From Aquirhabdus sp. (lineage in GTDB: Bacteria; Pseudomonadota; Gammaproteobacteria; Pseudomonadales; Moraxellaceae), in NCBI GenBank assembly GCA_030149815.1, contig JASLHI010000015.1, positions 31,606-95,605 of the forward strand: a DNA stretch of 64,000 nt, read 5' to 3'. Below the pieces are notes generated by a model. That model searched no databases and had not been told where the DNA came from. It saw nothing but the letters and a program-made list of their open reading frames with translations. The stretch's first letter is position 1, and the number at the start of each line of letters is the position of its first letter. Shown here piece by piece: positions 25,491-34,013 of this stretch. The translations under genes and the position numbers were made by a program.

Positions 25491-27740
25491 CTAACTCAAC
25501 TCCATCGGATCAATATCCAACGACGCGCGCACCCCACGACGTTCAGGCGTATGCCACAGCGCTGGCCACCAAGTCTCAATCAACTGGTGCAGTAAACGTC
25601 GATCACGAGTTTGAATCAGCACATGACCTCGAAATACACCAGCGCGTTTTTCCATTGGAGCAGGAATGGGGCCCCAAATTTCTAATGCATTTTTTGCAAT
25701 GCCGCGTTCTTCCATCTGTTCTTGAAAAGCGATGATTGCAGCATTTAAAAAGGCTTCAGTTTTAGCGGTACTTGTAGATTCGGCGCGTAATAAAGTCGCG
25801 TGGCGATAGGGTGGAAGTAACGCAGCACGTCTCTCAGCGAGCATCTCCGTAGCGAATGCTTGGTATCCGTGCCGTATTAACGTGATGAGCAGAGGATTCT
25901 CTGGATAGCGTGTTTGAATTAGCACTTGACCCGCTTTGCTGCCGCGTCCAGCACGTCCAGCAACTTGCATAATGAGTTGTGCCATACGCTCAGGCGCACG
26001 GAAATCCACACTCAGAAACCCACCATCGACATCGATAATCGCCACCAGCGTCACATGTGGAAAATGGTGTCCTTTTGCCAGCATTTGTGTGCCAAGCAAG
26101 ATCGCTGCACCTGCTTGATTGGCACGTTGATAAATCTTCTCCCAGCTTCCCACACGACTTGTCGTATCTCGATCGACACGAATGAGTGGCTGATTGGGGA
26201 AGCGCGCAGCCAGAGCTTCTTCTAGTCGTGCTGTACCTGTACCTGTTGGAACGAGATTGACCGATTTGCATGATGGGCATTCTGTCGGTAAACGACTCTG
26301 ATAGCTACAATGATGACAGTGCAAATGTTGTTTAGGTGTGTAATGCACCGTCAGATGGGCGTCACAGCGTGGACAGTCGGCTTGCCAGCCGCATGCATCG
26401 CACAATAAGACTGGCGCAAAGCCGCGACGATTGAGGAAAATTAAGACTTGTTCGTCTGCTTTCAGACGCGCTTCTATGGCGTTGAATAGCTCCATGCTGA
26501 CGCCGCTTTCTCTTTTTTTGCCTCGTAAATCGATCAGATGGATTCGTGCAAAATCAGCTTCGCCAGCGCGTTCAGTGAGTTTTAAATGCAAGAGTTTCTT
26601 TTCATCAGCCAGATGCAGGCACTCTAGTGATGGTGTTGCTGAACCGAGGATTACGGGACATTTTGCATCTGAGCCACGTTTTAATGCGACATCTCGAGCA
26701 TGATAGCGGAAGGTATCTTGTTGTTTATAAGAAAGATCGTGTTCTTCATCGATGACGATCATGCCTAAGCGTGGCATTGGTGTGAATACAGCAGATCGAG
26801 TGCCAATCACAATGCTAGCGACACCTGTTTGCGCGGCTTGCCAAGCGCGTAGTCGTGCCACATCAGTCATATTCGAGTGCAGCATGACGATTTCAGCATT
26901 AAAGCGTGTTCTAAATCGACTGATCGTTTGCGGTGTTAAACCAATTTCAGGAACGAGCACAAGCACTTGTTGACCTGCTTCAAGAACAAGTTCCATGGCT
27001 TGTAAATAAACTTCAGTTTTACCACTGCCTGTTAGACCATTGAGTAAAATCCCTTGAAACTTACCAATCGCTTTATGGATTTGCGTAATCGCATGGAGCT
27101 GTTCTGCATTGGGCGTGAGTGGCATGTGTGCCAATGTCACAGGATGCGCTTTAAAGTGGCTCGGTTGCATAAATGATTCAACAAAACCACGCTTTTCCAG
27201 TTGTGCTAAAGCACTTCTTTCGACCCCCATGAGCAGTAAAACACTTTCAGGTGCGCCGCGTTCGTCGTGCAGCCTTAGGATTTCAAAGCTCTTTCTTTGT
27301 TTCGGTGATCGCGACAGTTCAGCAATATTTGCAATCGCGGTAGTTCGCCAGTAGCAGGTTAATAAATCTAAAGTTCTTCCTTGTCGTAATAGGGCAGGTA
27401 ATGCCGCACTCAATACTTCGCCAATTGGATAGTGATAATAGCTTGCCGCCCAAAGCAGCAGATTGAGTATCTCCTCTGGAATAATTGGCGTTGTATCGAT
27501 GACTTCGAGAATGGATTTAAGATGATGTGCTTCGCCAGATTCCAGCAAAACAGCATCATTGATGATGCCTTTGGTTTCAAAGCTTGAGGTTTGTAATACG
27601 ACGCCAATTAGTTCTCTAGATCCAAACGGTACGCGCACACGACAACCTGCCGTTGGAATTGCAAAATCATTCGGCAGGAGATAGTCAAATAATTCAAACA
27701 ACGGTACAGGTACGGCGACCTGTACGAGATAAGAATTCAT
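25491..27740 (-). CDS. priA: PriA, replication restart helicase
   Basis: PriA reloads the replisome at stalled or collapsed forks. The 749-residue protein has an N-terminal DNA-binding domain (about 1-200), Walker A GLTGSGKTEVY near 235, DEEHDLSYKQQ (the DEAH-type box) near 333, and an eight-Cys zinc module (CDACGWQADCPRCDAHL...CHHCSYQSRLPTECPSC) near 450-500 that binds two zinc ions. The helicase C motif GTQMLAKGHHFPHVTLV and the QVAGRAGRG motif are intact. The ATG at 27740 is clear. ridA lies upstream on the same strand. Confidence 0.97.
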   Translation of the reverse strand: MNSYLVQVAVPVPLFELFDYLLPNDFAIPTAGCRVRVPFGSRELIGVVLQTSSFETKGIINDAVLLESGEAHHLKSILEVIDTTPIIPEEILNLLLWAASYYHYPIGEVLSAALPALLRQGRTLDLLTCYWRTTAIANIAELSRSPKQRKSFEILRLHDERGAPESVLLLMGVERSALAQLEKRGFVESFMQPSHFKAHPVTLAHMPLTPNAEQLHAITQIHKAIGKFQGILLNGLTGSGKTEVYLQAMELVLEAGQQVLVLVPEIGLTPQTISRFRTRFNAEIVMLHSNMTDVARLRAWQAAQTGVASIVIGTRSAVFTPMPRLGMIVIDEEHDLSYKQQDTFRYHARDVALKRGSDAKCPVILGSATPSLECLHLADEKKLLHLKLTERAGEADFARIHLIDLRGKKRESGVSMELFNAIEARLKADEQVLIFLNRRGFAPVLLCDACGWQADCPRCDAHLTVHYTPKQHLHCHHCSYQSRLPTECPSCKSVNLVPTGTGTARLEEALAARFPNQPLIRVDRDTTSRVGSWEKIYQRANQAGAAILLGTQMLAKGHHFPHVTLVAIIDVDGGFLSVDFRAPERMAQLIMQVAGRAGRGSKAGQVLIQTRYPENPLLITLIRHGYQAFATEMLAERRAALLPPYRHATLLRAESTSTAKTEAFLNAAIIAFQEQMEERGIAKNALEIWGPIPAPMEKRAGVFRGHVLIQTRDRRLLHQLIETWWPALWHTPERRGVRASLDIDPMELS

Positions 27741-27778
27741 GCGCGCTGAGAAGACGTAATCTTGTTGTGCTTGTCGAA

Positions 27779-28159
27779 TTAGCCAGCCAAAACCATCACG
27801 CCATCCATTTCTACCAAAGCACCGCGTGGCAGGCTTGCAACGCCTAATGCGGCACGTGCTGGGTAAGGTTCAGCGAAGTATTCGCCCATGATTTGATTAA
27901 CCAATTGGAAGTTAGCTAAGTCAATCAAGAAAATATTGATTTTTGCGATATCCGCTAATGAACCATCCGCTGCTTCGCAAACTGCTTTAACGTTATCAAA
28001 TACACGGCGGATTTGTGCTTCGATACCCTCTACAAGCTGCATGCTTTGTGGGTCTAAGCCAATCTGACCTGACAAATAAACTGTATTTCCAGTTTGGATC
28101 GCTTGTGAATAAGTACCGATAGCAGCAGGTGCATTTGCAGTATGAATAACGCGGCGCAT
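27779..28159 (-). CDS. ridA: RidA, reactive enamine/imine deaminase
   Basis: A 126-residue core RidA/YjgF family member, with IGTYSQAIQTGNTVYLSGQIGLDP near the start, the active-site Arg in PARAALGVASLPRGALVEMD near 105 and Glu near 120. RidA hydrolyses 2-aminoacrylate made by PLP enzymes and so protects them. The open frame extends 22 codons upstream, but AGGAAA before the ATG at 28159 and the family N-terminus fix the start. priA follows 38 bases downstream. Confidence 0.94.
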   Translation of the reverse strand: MRRVIHTANAPAAIGTYSQAIQTGNTVYLSGQIGLDPQSMQLVEGIEAQIRRVFDNVKAVCEAADGSLADIAKINIFLIDLANFQLVNQIMGEYFAEPYPARAALGVASLPRGALVEMDGVMVLAG

Positions 28160-28336
28160 AGCATTTTTCCTATAAAATAAAACGAGCAGAAAATGTGTGT
28201 GAATGTGGAGTGTATCGTGATTCATCCATGTTTGTGGATTTTAACCTTCCATGAAATCATACATGATGCGGTGAGATTTGATTTTTATAAAAATCAGCAG
28301 ATCTTGAAGTCTACTTCGAATTCATCCCGATATTTT

Positions 28337-28978
28337 TTATCCTCGACCATTTTCTTCATCGAGTAATCGTTCATCCGCACTACGTCCAAATAATGCGAGA
28401 AAGTTCAAGTTTGCCTGTAATACGAGTTGGTCTTCTCTAAGCTGTGCGCGATTAATTTCTACACGACGAAGAACACGCATGACTTTTGGGCGGTGAGCAA
28501 GCCAACGTTCTAGATTGAGATGAAGTAGATTACTGCGAACGGTAATAATACCAAGGCGACTTAAAATATCTGCAAGCGGATCAATGCCTTTAAAGCGATA
28601 AAACCACATGGCAAATTGGAATGCGATTTTTTTGGTCCACTTATTGAAGTCAATCTGAACGACTTGAGTGCCATTTTTTTGTTCGAAAACAAGTTCTTGA
28701 GTCTCTCTATTGAGATGAAGTTGTATTAAATACAAATCAACATAGAGCTGAGCATTAACGCCTTTAAACTCAATTGTTGCAAATAAGCGCAACCAACCAT
28801 CAAAAATATCCGCATGAAGATCTTTAATTTGATCGACATTTTCTGTGACATAGCGCTCAATGAAATCATTGAGTAGCTTTTGTGATAAAGGAAGCTCGCG
28901 TTCTTCTTCGATCAATTCTTCAGCTTTCTGGTAAAAGTCTTGGACGCCAGTTACCAGTCGTTGGAAAAAATTTTGCAT
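28337..28978 (-). CDS. Conserved-looking soluble protein, function unknown
   Basis: I do not recognise a domain in this 213-residue protein. It is helical at the N-terminus (LVTGVQDFYQKAEELIEEERELPLS), then has an alternating beta region (IFDGWLRLFATIEFKGVNAQLYVDLYLIQLHL), then a basic helical segment (about 145-185) with KVMRVLRRVEINRAQLRED. It has no signal peptide or membrane helix. A lipid-carrier or ubiquinone-accessory (UbiJ/SCP2-like) role is possible from the beta/helical pattern, but that is only a guess. It diverges from the TonB-like gene across about 240 bases. Confidence 0.65.
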   Translation of the reverse strand: MQNFFQRLVTGVQDFYQKAEELIEEERELPLSQKLLNDFIERYVTENVDQIKDLHADIFDGWLRLFATIEFKGVNAQLYVDLYLIQLHLNRETQELVFEQKNGTQVVQIDFNKWTKKIAFQFAMWFYRFKGIDPLADILSRLGIITVRSNLLHLNLERWLAHRPKVMRVLRRVEINRAQLREDQLVLQANLNFLALFGRSADERLLDEENGRG

Positions 28979-29215
28979 AAGACGCTCTTAATCAATCCTT
29001 CTTTATCTCGACGTTTGAAATATCAACGTCTGTTTGTCATAGTGTTGTTGCGTAATTCATGTTTGGTTTAATTTTACATGGTATGATTTTACACATTAGT
29101 ATGCGTTTGTGAGTGTAGATTCGCTTAAAAATCTCTAATAGTCGTAATGTCGCCTATATTAATGTCAAATCATGCATTCCTATGCAAAATTTTTAAATAG
29201 AATCGAAATTCAATC

Positions 29216-30157
29216 ATGGACGAGCTGCAAGTAAACCGTTTTTATGCATGGATGCCCATTTCAATGGCGTGGCAAAAAATTTCTCAATGGATACACACAT
29301 GTCGTTCTGACCGTGTTCTCGCAATATCTGTCTTGTTGGCGGTGACGCTGCATGTCATTTTAATTTTTGGCATCACCTTTGTTGCACCCAGTGATAAGCA
29401 AGAAGTGATGAAAGATATTGCACTGGCTGTGACCGATTCAAAAGAAAAGAATCCAGATGCTGATTATCTAGCACAAGCGAACCAACAAGGTTCGGGTGTT
29501 TTACGTTCCGCACATCGCTTAACAAGTCTGATGCAGAATCAAAATCAGAATCAGGAAGTACATGAACAAAACGTGACGATTCAGATTGTTCAGCAGAAAT
29601 TAGACCCAGAAGAAGCGAGTGAAGCGGGTGAGCGTACTCTCACGAGTGCTGAGAGTTGGAGCGTCCAAAAACAAGATGAAAAGAATCGTCGTGCACATCA
29701 GATGCGTAAGCAACAAGAGCGACAAGCCTCTACCGCGTCTATGATTGCAACGTTAGAAGCGCAATATGCGACTCAAAAACAAGAGTATAGCCGTACAACC
29801 AATATTCATACGGTAGACAGTATTTCGACACGCGCTGATCCAAGCGCAGTTTATATGAATCAATTTCGCCGTAAGGTGGAGAGGGCTGGGAATGGCAACT
29901 ATCCCATCGAAGCCAGAAGTCGTGGACTCAAAGGTGATGTTCGTTTAATGGTCATTTTAGAGCGTGATGGTTCCATTCGTGCGATTCGGTTGATGCAGAC
30001 TTCGGGATACCATATTTTGGATGAGGCGGCGAAAGCATCAGTGAGACGCGGTGCGCCTTATGGTCATTTTGATGCGGCGATGAAAGGATATAGTCAGCTT
30101 CATATTATCCGAACATGGCGTTTTTCAGATCAAGATGAGCTTGAGGTTGGGAATTAA
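29216..30157 (+). CDS. TonB-like energy transducer
   Basis: The 313-residue protein has a membrane helix at about 34-56 (VLAISVLLAVTLHVILIFGITFV), a long polar linker rich in Gln, Glu, Lys and Asn (57-215), and a TonB C-terminal domain (about 225-310) with GNYPIEARSRGLKGDVRLMVILERDG and a closing TWRFSDQ. TonB passes proton-motive force from ExbB/ExbD to outer-membrane receptors. Unlike typical TonB, the linker is Gln/Glu-rich, with few Pro-Lys/Pro-Glu repeats, and no exbB/exbD is adjacent, so it may act in another envelope role. The ATG at 29216 has no clear ribosome site; Met13 or Met17 are alternatives. Confidence 0.82.
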   Translation: MDELQVNRFYAWMPISMAWQKISQWIHTCRSDRVLAISVLLAVTLHVILIFGITFVAPSDKQEVMKDIALAVTDSKEKNPDADYLAQANQQGSGVLRSAHRLTSLMQNQNQNQEVHEQNVTIQIVQQKLDPEEASEAGERTLTSAESWSVQKQDEKNRRAHQMRKQQERQASTASMIATLEAQYATQKQEYSRTTNIHTVDSISTRADPSAVYMNQFRRKVERAGNGNYPIEARSRGLKGDVRLMVILERDGSIRAIRLMQTSGYHILDEAAKASVRRGAPYGHFDAAMKGYSQLHIIRTWRFSDQDELEVGN

Positions 30158-30175
30158 GGCTTTGTTGTAAATCAA

Positions 30176-30205
30176 GGGGGAAACAGAGTTCACCCCTACG
30201 ATATT
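30176..30205. repeat. Single hairpin of the GTAGGGG repeat family
   Basis: GGGGGAA-ACAGAG-TTCACCCC followed by TACGATATT matches, allowing a few changes, the right half of the paired unit at 19846-19874 (GGGAGAAC...CTACAATATT). Its other half is missing here. Confidence 0.55.
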
Positions 30206-30240
30206 AGGTATGATCAAGCAATTTGTATTAATAAATAAAA

Positions 30241-30807
30241 TCAGCGATCTGCATACGGATCGCTAAATCCTAAAGCCTGCATGATCTCAATTTCTAAACT
30301 TTCCATGATGACCGCATCTTCATCACTGATCTCATGGTCATAACCCAATAAATGTAATATGCCATGCACGACGAGATGCGCAAAATGCTCTTGTGCGGTT
30401 TTGCCTTGTTCATCCGCTTCTTGCAAGATGACAGGTAGGCAAATCACTAAATCTCCCAGTGGTTTATTCGGGAGAAATTCTAAGATTTCCTTTGGAATAT
30501 CAGAAGGAAATGATAATACATTGGTTGGTTTTGCTTTATTGCGATAATTAAAATTTAAGAATTGGCTTTCTTCAAGATCCGCAATCCGAATCGTGACTTC
30601 ACACTTTCGTTTTTTCTTAATTCCGGTGGTTGCTAGCGTTTCCCAAATCCAAACATGTAAATCACGTTTGCGGATCTCGAGCAGCGTTGAATGGCAAACC
30701 TGTTGTAATTGGATTTGCAATTTCTTTTGGCGACGTTTGCTTTTTTGACTGTCTTTACGACTGATCTTGCTACTTTTTTTGAGCTCTGATTTTTTACTGG
30801 ATTTCAT
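30241..30807 (-). CDS. ybeY: YbeY endoribonuclease with basic N-terminal tail
   Basis: YbeY is a zinc-dependent endoribonuclease needed for 16S rRNA 3'-end maturation and 70S quality control. The metal motif HLVVHGILHLLGYDHE (His-x3-His-x5-His) lies near 135-150, and the NVLSFP and LGDLVIC motifs precede it. The 188-residue protein has about 30 extra N-terminal residues made largely of Lys, Ser and Arg, absent in E. coli YbeY, likely disordered and RNA-binding. It lies 13 bases downstream of phoH, as in most gammaproteobacteria (miaB-phoH-ybeY). Confidence 0.93.
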   Translation of the reverse strand: MKSSKKSELKKSSKISRKDSQKSKRRQKKLQIQLQQVCHSTLLEIRKRDLHVWIWETLATTGIKKKRKCEVTIRIADLEESQFLNFNYRNKAKPTNVLSFPSDIPKEILEFLPNKPLGDLVICLPVILQEADEQGKTAQEHFAHLVVHGILHLLGYDHEISDEDAVIMESLEIEIMQALGFSDPYADR

Positions 30808-30820
30808 AACGTCGCTTTGA

Positions 30821-31921
30821 TTAAACAGATTTTAGGGTAGGTTCAGTATCGTATTGTGCATCACTTGCCGCGTCATTTGCATCGACTGCCGCTTTTTGCA
30901 ATGCCAACCGTTCACGGCGTTCTGTGATTTTTTCACTCATGTGCTGAAGATCGTAATCATCGTAAGCTTCAACAATCTTTTGGACAAGATAATGACGCAC
31001 GACATCTCGTGAATGGAAGCGAGTGATATGAATTTGTTCAATTTTTTCAACGATTCTGAGAGCGTGTGCAAGTCCAGACATTTGACCACGAGGTAAGTCA
31101 ACCTGTGTAATGTCGCCCGTAATCACCGCGCGCGATCCGAAACCGAGGCGAGTCAGGAACATTTTCATTTGTTCAGGTGTGGTGTTTTGTGCTTCGTCTA
31201 GAATGACAAAAGAATGACTCAAGGTACGACCACGCATATAGGCAAGTGGTGCAACTTCAATCACTTGGCGTTCGATCAATTTTGCAACTTTTTCTGACCC
31301 GAGCATGTCATACAGCGCGTCGTACAGTGGGCGCAAATACGGATCAATTTTTTGCGATAGATCACCAGGTAGGAAACCTAGTTTTTCACCTGCTTCAACC
31401 GCAGGGCGGACGAGAAGGATGCGTTGAATCTCGTTGCGTTCCAACATGTCGACTGCACATGCAACCGCAAGATAGGTTTTCCCTGTTCCTGCTGGACCAA
31501 TACCGAAAGAAATATCACTTTCCAAAATACGCTGTACATAGCGTTTTTGATTTGCACCACGTGGAGCGATTTTACCTTTGCGTGTATTTAGAAAAACTTC
31601 GGCTTCTTCATTGTCGTCATCTTCGTTGGCATGATGATGAGTACGATCAGTTTGGCTACCTTGAATGAGTAAGTGTAGATGCTCTGGTGTGAGATTTCGC
31701 GTTTCTTCTGTTTCTTGATACAACCGTTCTAGTAGACTTTCAGCACGTTCTACCGCATCTAGTTCACCTTCAACGACAAATAGACTCCCTCGGTGGGATA
31801 TTTTGACATCTATGCGTTGTTCGATCAGTTTGAGGTGGGCGTTATATCCGCCAACCATGGCTTTAAGGCGTTCTAGCGTGATGCCAGAGAATTCTATAGT
31901 GCGACTGATGGTTGCGGCCAA
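30821..31921 (-). CDS. PhoH-like (YbeZ) ATPase
   Basis: The 366-residue protein has a small N-terminal KH-like region (about 15-75), an acidic linker (95-110) and a PhoH ATPase domain with Walker A GPAGTGKT at 142-149 and Walker B FVILDEAQN near 240. YbeZ works with YbeY in rRNA processing. The start appears to be a TTG at 31921 with AAGGAA about six bases upstream; the ATG just before it is out of frame, and the family N-terminus is kept by this TTG. ybeY follows; miaB, normally directly upstream, is 3.4 kb away. Confidence 0.93.
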   Translation of the reverse strand: MAATISRTIEFSGITLERLKAMVGGYNAHLKLIEQRIDVKISHRGSLFVVEGELDAVERAESLLERLYQETEETRNLTPEHLHLLIQGSQTDRTHHHANEDDDNEEAEVFLNTRKGKIAPRGANQKRYVQRILESDISFGIGPAGTGKTYLAVACAVDMLERNEIQRILLVRPAVEAGEKLGFLPGDLSQKIDPYLRPLYDALYDMLGSEKVAKLIERQVIEVAPLAYMRGRTLSHSFVILDEAQNTTPEQMKMFLTRLGFGSRAVITGDITQVDLPRGQMSGLAHALRIVEKIEQIHITRFHSRDVVRHYLVQKIVEAYDDYDLQHMSEKITERRERLALQKAAVDANDAASDAQYDTEPTLKSV

Positions 31922-32195
31922 GGCATTTCCTTTTTGCTAAAGTGGCGAAAATAAAGGGTGTGATGAGTATCGTTAAAAAGACGATAAACGTCTATCCCTT
32001 TGTACATGTTATAGCATGCTCTGATGGAGATTTTCGGGTTATTCGAGATTAAATTGTGAATAAAAATACGCTCTAGAATATTGACAAAAAAATATAATTT
32101 TTAGCGCAGGTTATTTACGGCGCAAGGGTAGACGAGCTTCTGAAATTACTTTATCTTTCCGAGCATTCGCTAAAACATAAAAAGGAAAATGTTTC

Positions 32196-32966
32196 ATGTC
32201 AAAAACAATATTTATGATTCATGGAATGTGGGGGTCGGGTGAAATTTGGACTGGATACAAAGAGTATTTTGAAGCACAAGGTTATCGTGTAATCGCACCA
32301 ACACTGAGACTGCATGGTGAAAAATACAAAGCTGTTGCACCACAAGAATTGGGTACCGTGAGTATTTTGGATTATGTCGATGACTTAGAAAAAGAAATTC
32401 GTGCACTGAATGAAAACCCAATCATTATGGGACATTCAATGGGTGGATTGCTCGCTCAGATTTTAGCAAGCCGAGGATTAGCAAGCAAACTCGTACTATT
32501 AACATCAGCACCGCCTGCAGGCGTTTTGGCGTTGCGCCCTTCATCAACTCGGACATTCATGTCGGTGCTTACTGTTTGGGGTTTCTGGAAAAAACCAATG
32601 CGTTTGACTCTTGAAGAAGCAAAATACGGCATTCTCAATTTATTAACTCCAGAACAACAGATCGAAGAATATAACAAATATTCTTTTGAATCAGGTCAAG
32701 CAGCGTTTGAGATTGCCTTCTGGCCATTAGATGGCAATAAAGCCACTTATGTCGATGGAAACGCAATCAAATGTCCGATTTTAGTCATTGCGGGTGGTAA
32801 AGATAGGATTGTTCCAGCATCGGTTGTGCAACAAATTGCTAAGAAATATAAGAAAACGAATGATGTGACTTATAAAGTATTTAAGAAGTTCGCCCACGCT
32901 ATTCATCAGCAAAAAGGCTGGCAAGAAATTGCTGGTTATGTCGCGGATTGGATGAAAACACACTAA
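32196..32966 (+). CDS. Alpha/beta hydrolase, tandem copy 1
   Basis: The 256-residue cytoplasmic hydrolase opens with FMIHGMWGSGEIW (oxyanion loop), has the nucleophile elbow GHSMGGLLAQ near 79-88 with Ser, an Asp in GGKDRIVPAS near 206 and a catalytic His in KKFAHAIHQQKG near 233. It is about two-thirds identical by eye to the next gene, so the pair arose by tandem duplication. The substrate is unknown; similar proteins are annotated as lysophospholipase or esterase. AAAAGGAAAA precedes the ATG. It sits between phoH and an IS element, on the strand opposite to the neighbouring core genes. Confidence 0.85.
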   Translation: MSKTIFMIHGMWGSGEIWTGYKEYFEAQGYRVIAPTLRLHGEKYKAVAPQELGTVSILDYVDDLEKEIRALNENPIIMGHSMGGLLAQILASRGLASKLVLLTSAPPAGVLALRPSSTRTFMSVLTVWGFWKKPMRLTLEEAKYGILNLLTPEQQIEEYNKYSFESGQAAFEIAFWPLDGNKATYVDGNAIKCPILVIAGGKDRIVPASVVQQIAKKYKKTNDVTYKVFKKFAHAIHQQKGWQEIAGYVADWMKTH

Positions 32967-33010
32967 TAATTTTGGTGTGCAGGCGCGTGTGAATCGCGCG
33001 TTAATATAGT

Positions 33011-33036
33011 AAGCTGGGGCTCGCCTCAGCTTTTTT
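33011..33036 (+). terminator. Terminator between the tandem hydrolases
   Basis: AAGCTGGGGC and GCCTCAGCTT pair over 10 bp (one wobble) with a 2-base gap, then TTTTTT. It means the two hydrolase genes have separate transcript ends. Confidence 0.85.
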
Positions 33037-33082
33037 ATTGGGCAATAGTGTTGAATTGAACTTAATCTAAAAGGAATTAGTC

Positions 33083-33853
33083 GTGTCAAAAACATTATTT
33101 ATGATTCATGGCATGTGGGGTTCAGGAGAGATTTGGGCGGGTTATAAAACTTATTTTGAAAAACTTGGTTATCAGGTGATTACGCCGACATTGCGTTGGC
33201 ATGATGCAAAATATCTAAATGCACCACCTAAACAGCTAGGTACGACAAGTTTATTAGATTATGCTGCCGACTTAGAAAAACAGATTCAAGATTTAAAAGA
33301 AAAACCAATTATTATTGGTCATTCAATGGGTGGATTATTAGCCCAGATTCTAGCGAGTCGTGGACTGGCACAATCTGCTATCTTGTTGACACCTGCGCCG
33401 CCAGCGGGTGTTTTTGCATTTCGTATCTCATCTACGCGGACATTCCTCTCAGTACCGACAGTGCCATTCTTCTGGCGTAAGCCGATGAAACCGACGTTCA
33501 ATGAAGCGAAATACGGTATTTTTAATATGTTAATGCCCGAGCAGCAAGTGGAAGAATACGGCAAGTATGTCTTTGAATCGGGTCAGATTGCTTTTGAAAC
33601 AGCGTTTAGCCAATTTGATCGTAACAAGGCTTCTACGGTGGATGAAAAACTAATTGATTGTCCGATGTTGGTGGTTGCTGCCGCGCATGACAGAATTGTC
33701 CCTGTGTCAGTTGCGAGGCAAGTTTATAAAAAATATAAGAAACATACGAATGTGACGTTTAAAGTATTTAAGAAATTCGGTCATGCGATCCAACAGCAAA
33801 AAGGCTGGGAGGAGATTCCAGCGTATTTGAATGAGTGGATGAAGAAGTTGTGA
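33083..33853 (+). CDS. Alpha/beta hydrolase, tandem copy 2
   Basis: A 256-residue paralog of the preceding gene with the same length and the same motifs: FMIHGMWGSGEIW, GHSMGGLLAQ, AAHDRIVPVS and KKFGHAIQQQKG. The start is GTG at 33083, eight bases after AAAAGGA. Differences between the copies are spread through the cap region (about 115-190), which often sets substrate range, so the copies may act on different esters. Its own terminator follows at 33897-33923. Confidence 0.85.
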   Translation: MSKTLFMIHGMWGSGEIWAGYKTYFEKLGYQVITPTLRWHDAKYLNAPPKQLGTTSLLDYAADLEKQIQDLKEKPIIIGHSMGGLLAQILASRGLAQSAILLTPAPPAGVFAFRISSTRTFLSVPTVPFFWRKPMKPTFNEAKYGIFNMLMPEQQVEEYGKYVFESGQIAFETAFSQFDRNKASTVDEKLIDCPMLVVAAAHDRIVPVSVARQVYKKYKKHTNVTFKVFKKFGHAIQQQKGWEEIPAYLNEWMKKL

Positions 33854-33896
33854 GATTTTTTATTAAAAATCAAAATACAAGGATGGGCTTTAGTTT

Positions 33897-33923
33897 AAAA
33901 GTTGGGGCTTGGCCCCAGCTTTT
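33897..33923 (+). terminator. Terminator of the second hydrolase
   Basis: AAAAGTTGGGGC and GCCCCAGCTTTT form a 12-bp stem (one wobble) with a three-base loop, ending in T-rich sequence. Confidence 0.87.
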
Positions 33924-33971
33924 AACTGGAGAGATATTATTTAGACTCTTAATATTATTTATCTTTATTTA

Positions 33972-34006
33972 TGATCCCTGTTGAGTTTTTCGGACACATT
34001 TTTAAG
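33972..34006 (+). repeat. Left terminal inverted repeat of the IS3 element
   Basis: Starts TGATCCCTGTTGAG and ends CGGACACATTTTTAAG. It matches the right end at roughly 28 of 35 positions by eye. Confidence 0.8.
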
Positions 34007-34013
34007 AGACCCT

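Noticed and set aside
28279..28296. TGATTTTTATAAAAATCA palindrome
   Set aside because: A self-complementary AT-only sequence of this kind is expected by chance in AT-rich intergenic DNA.
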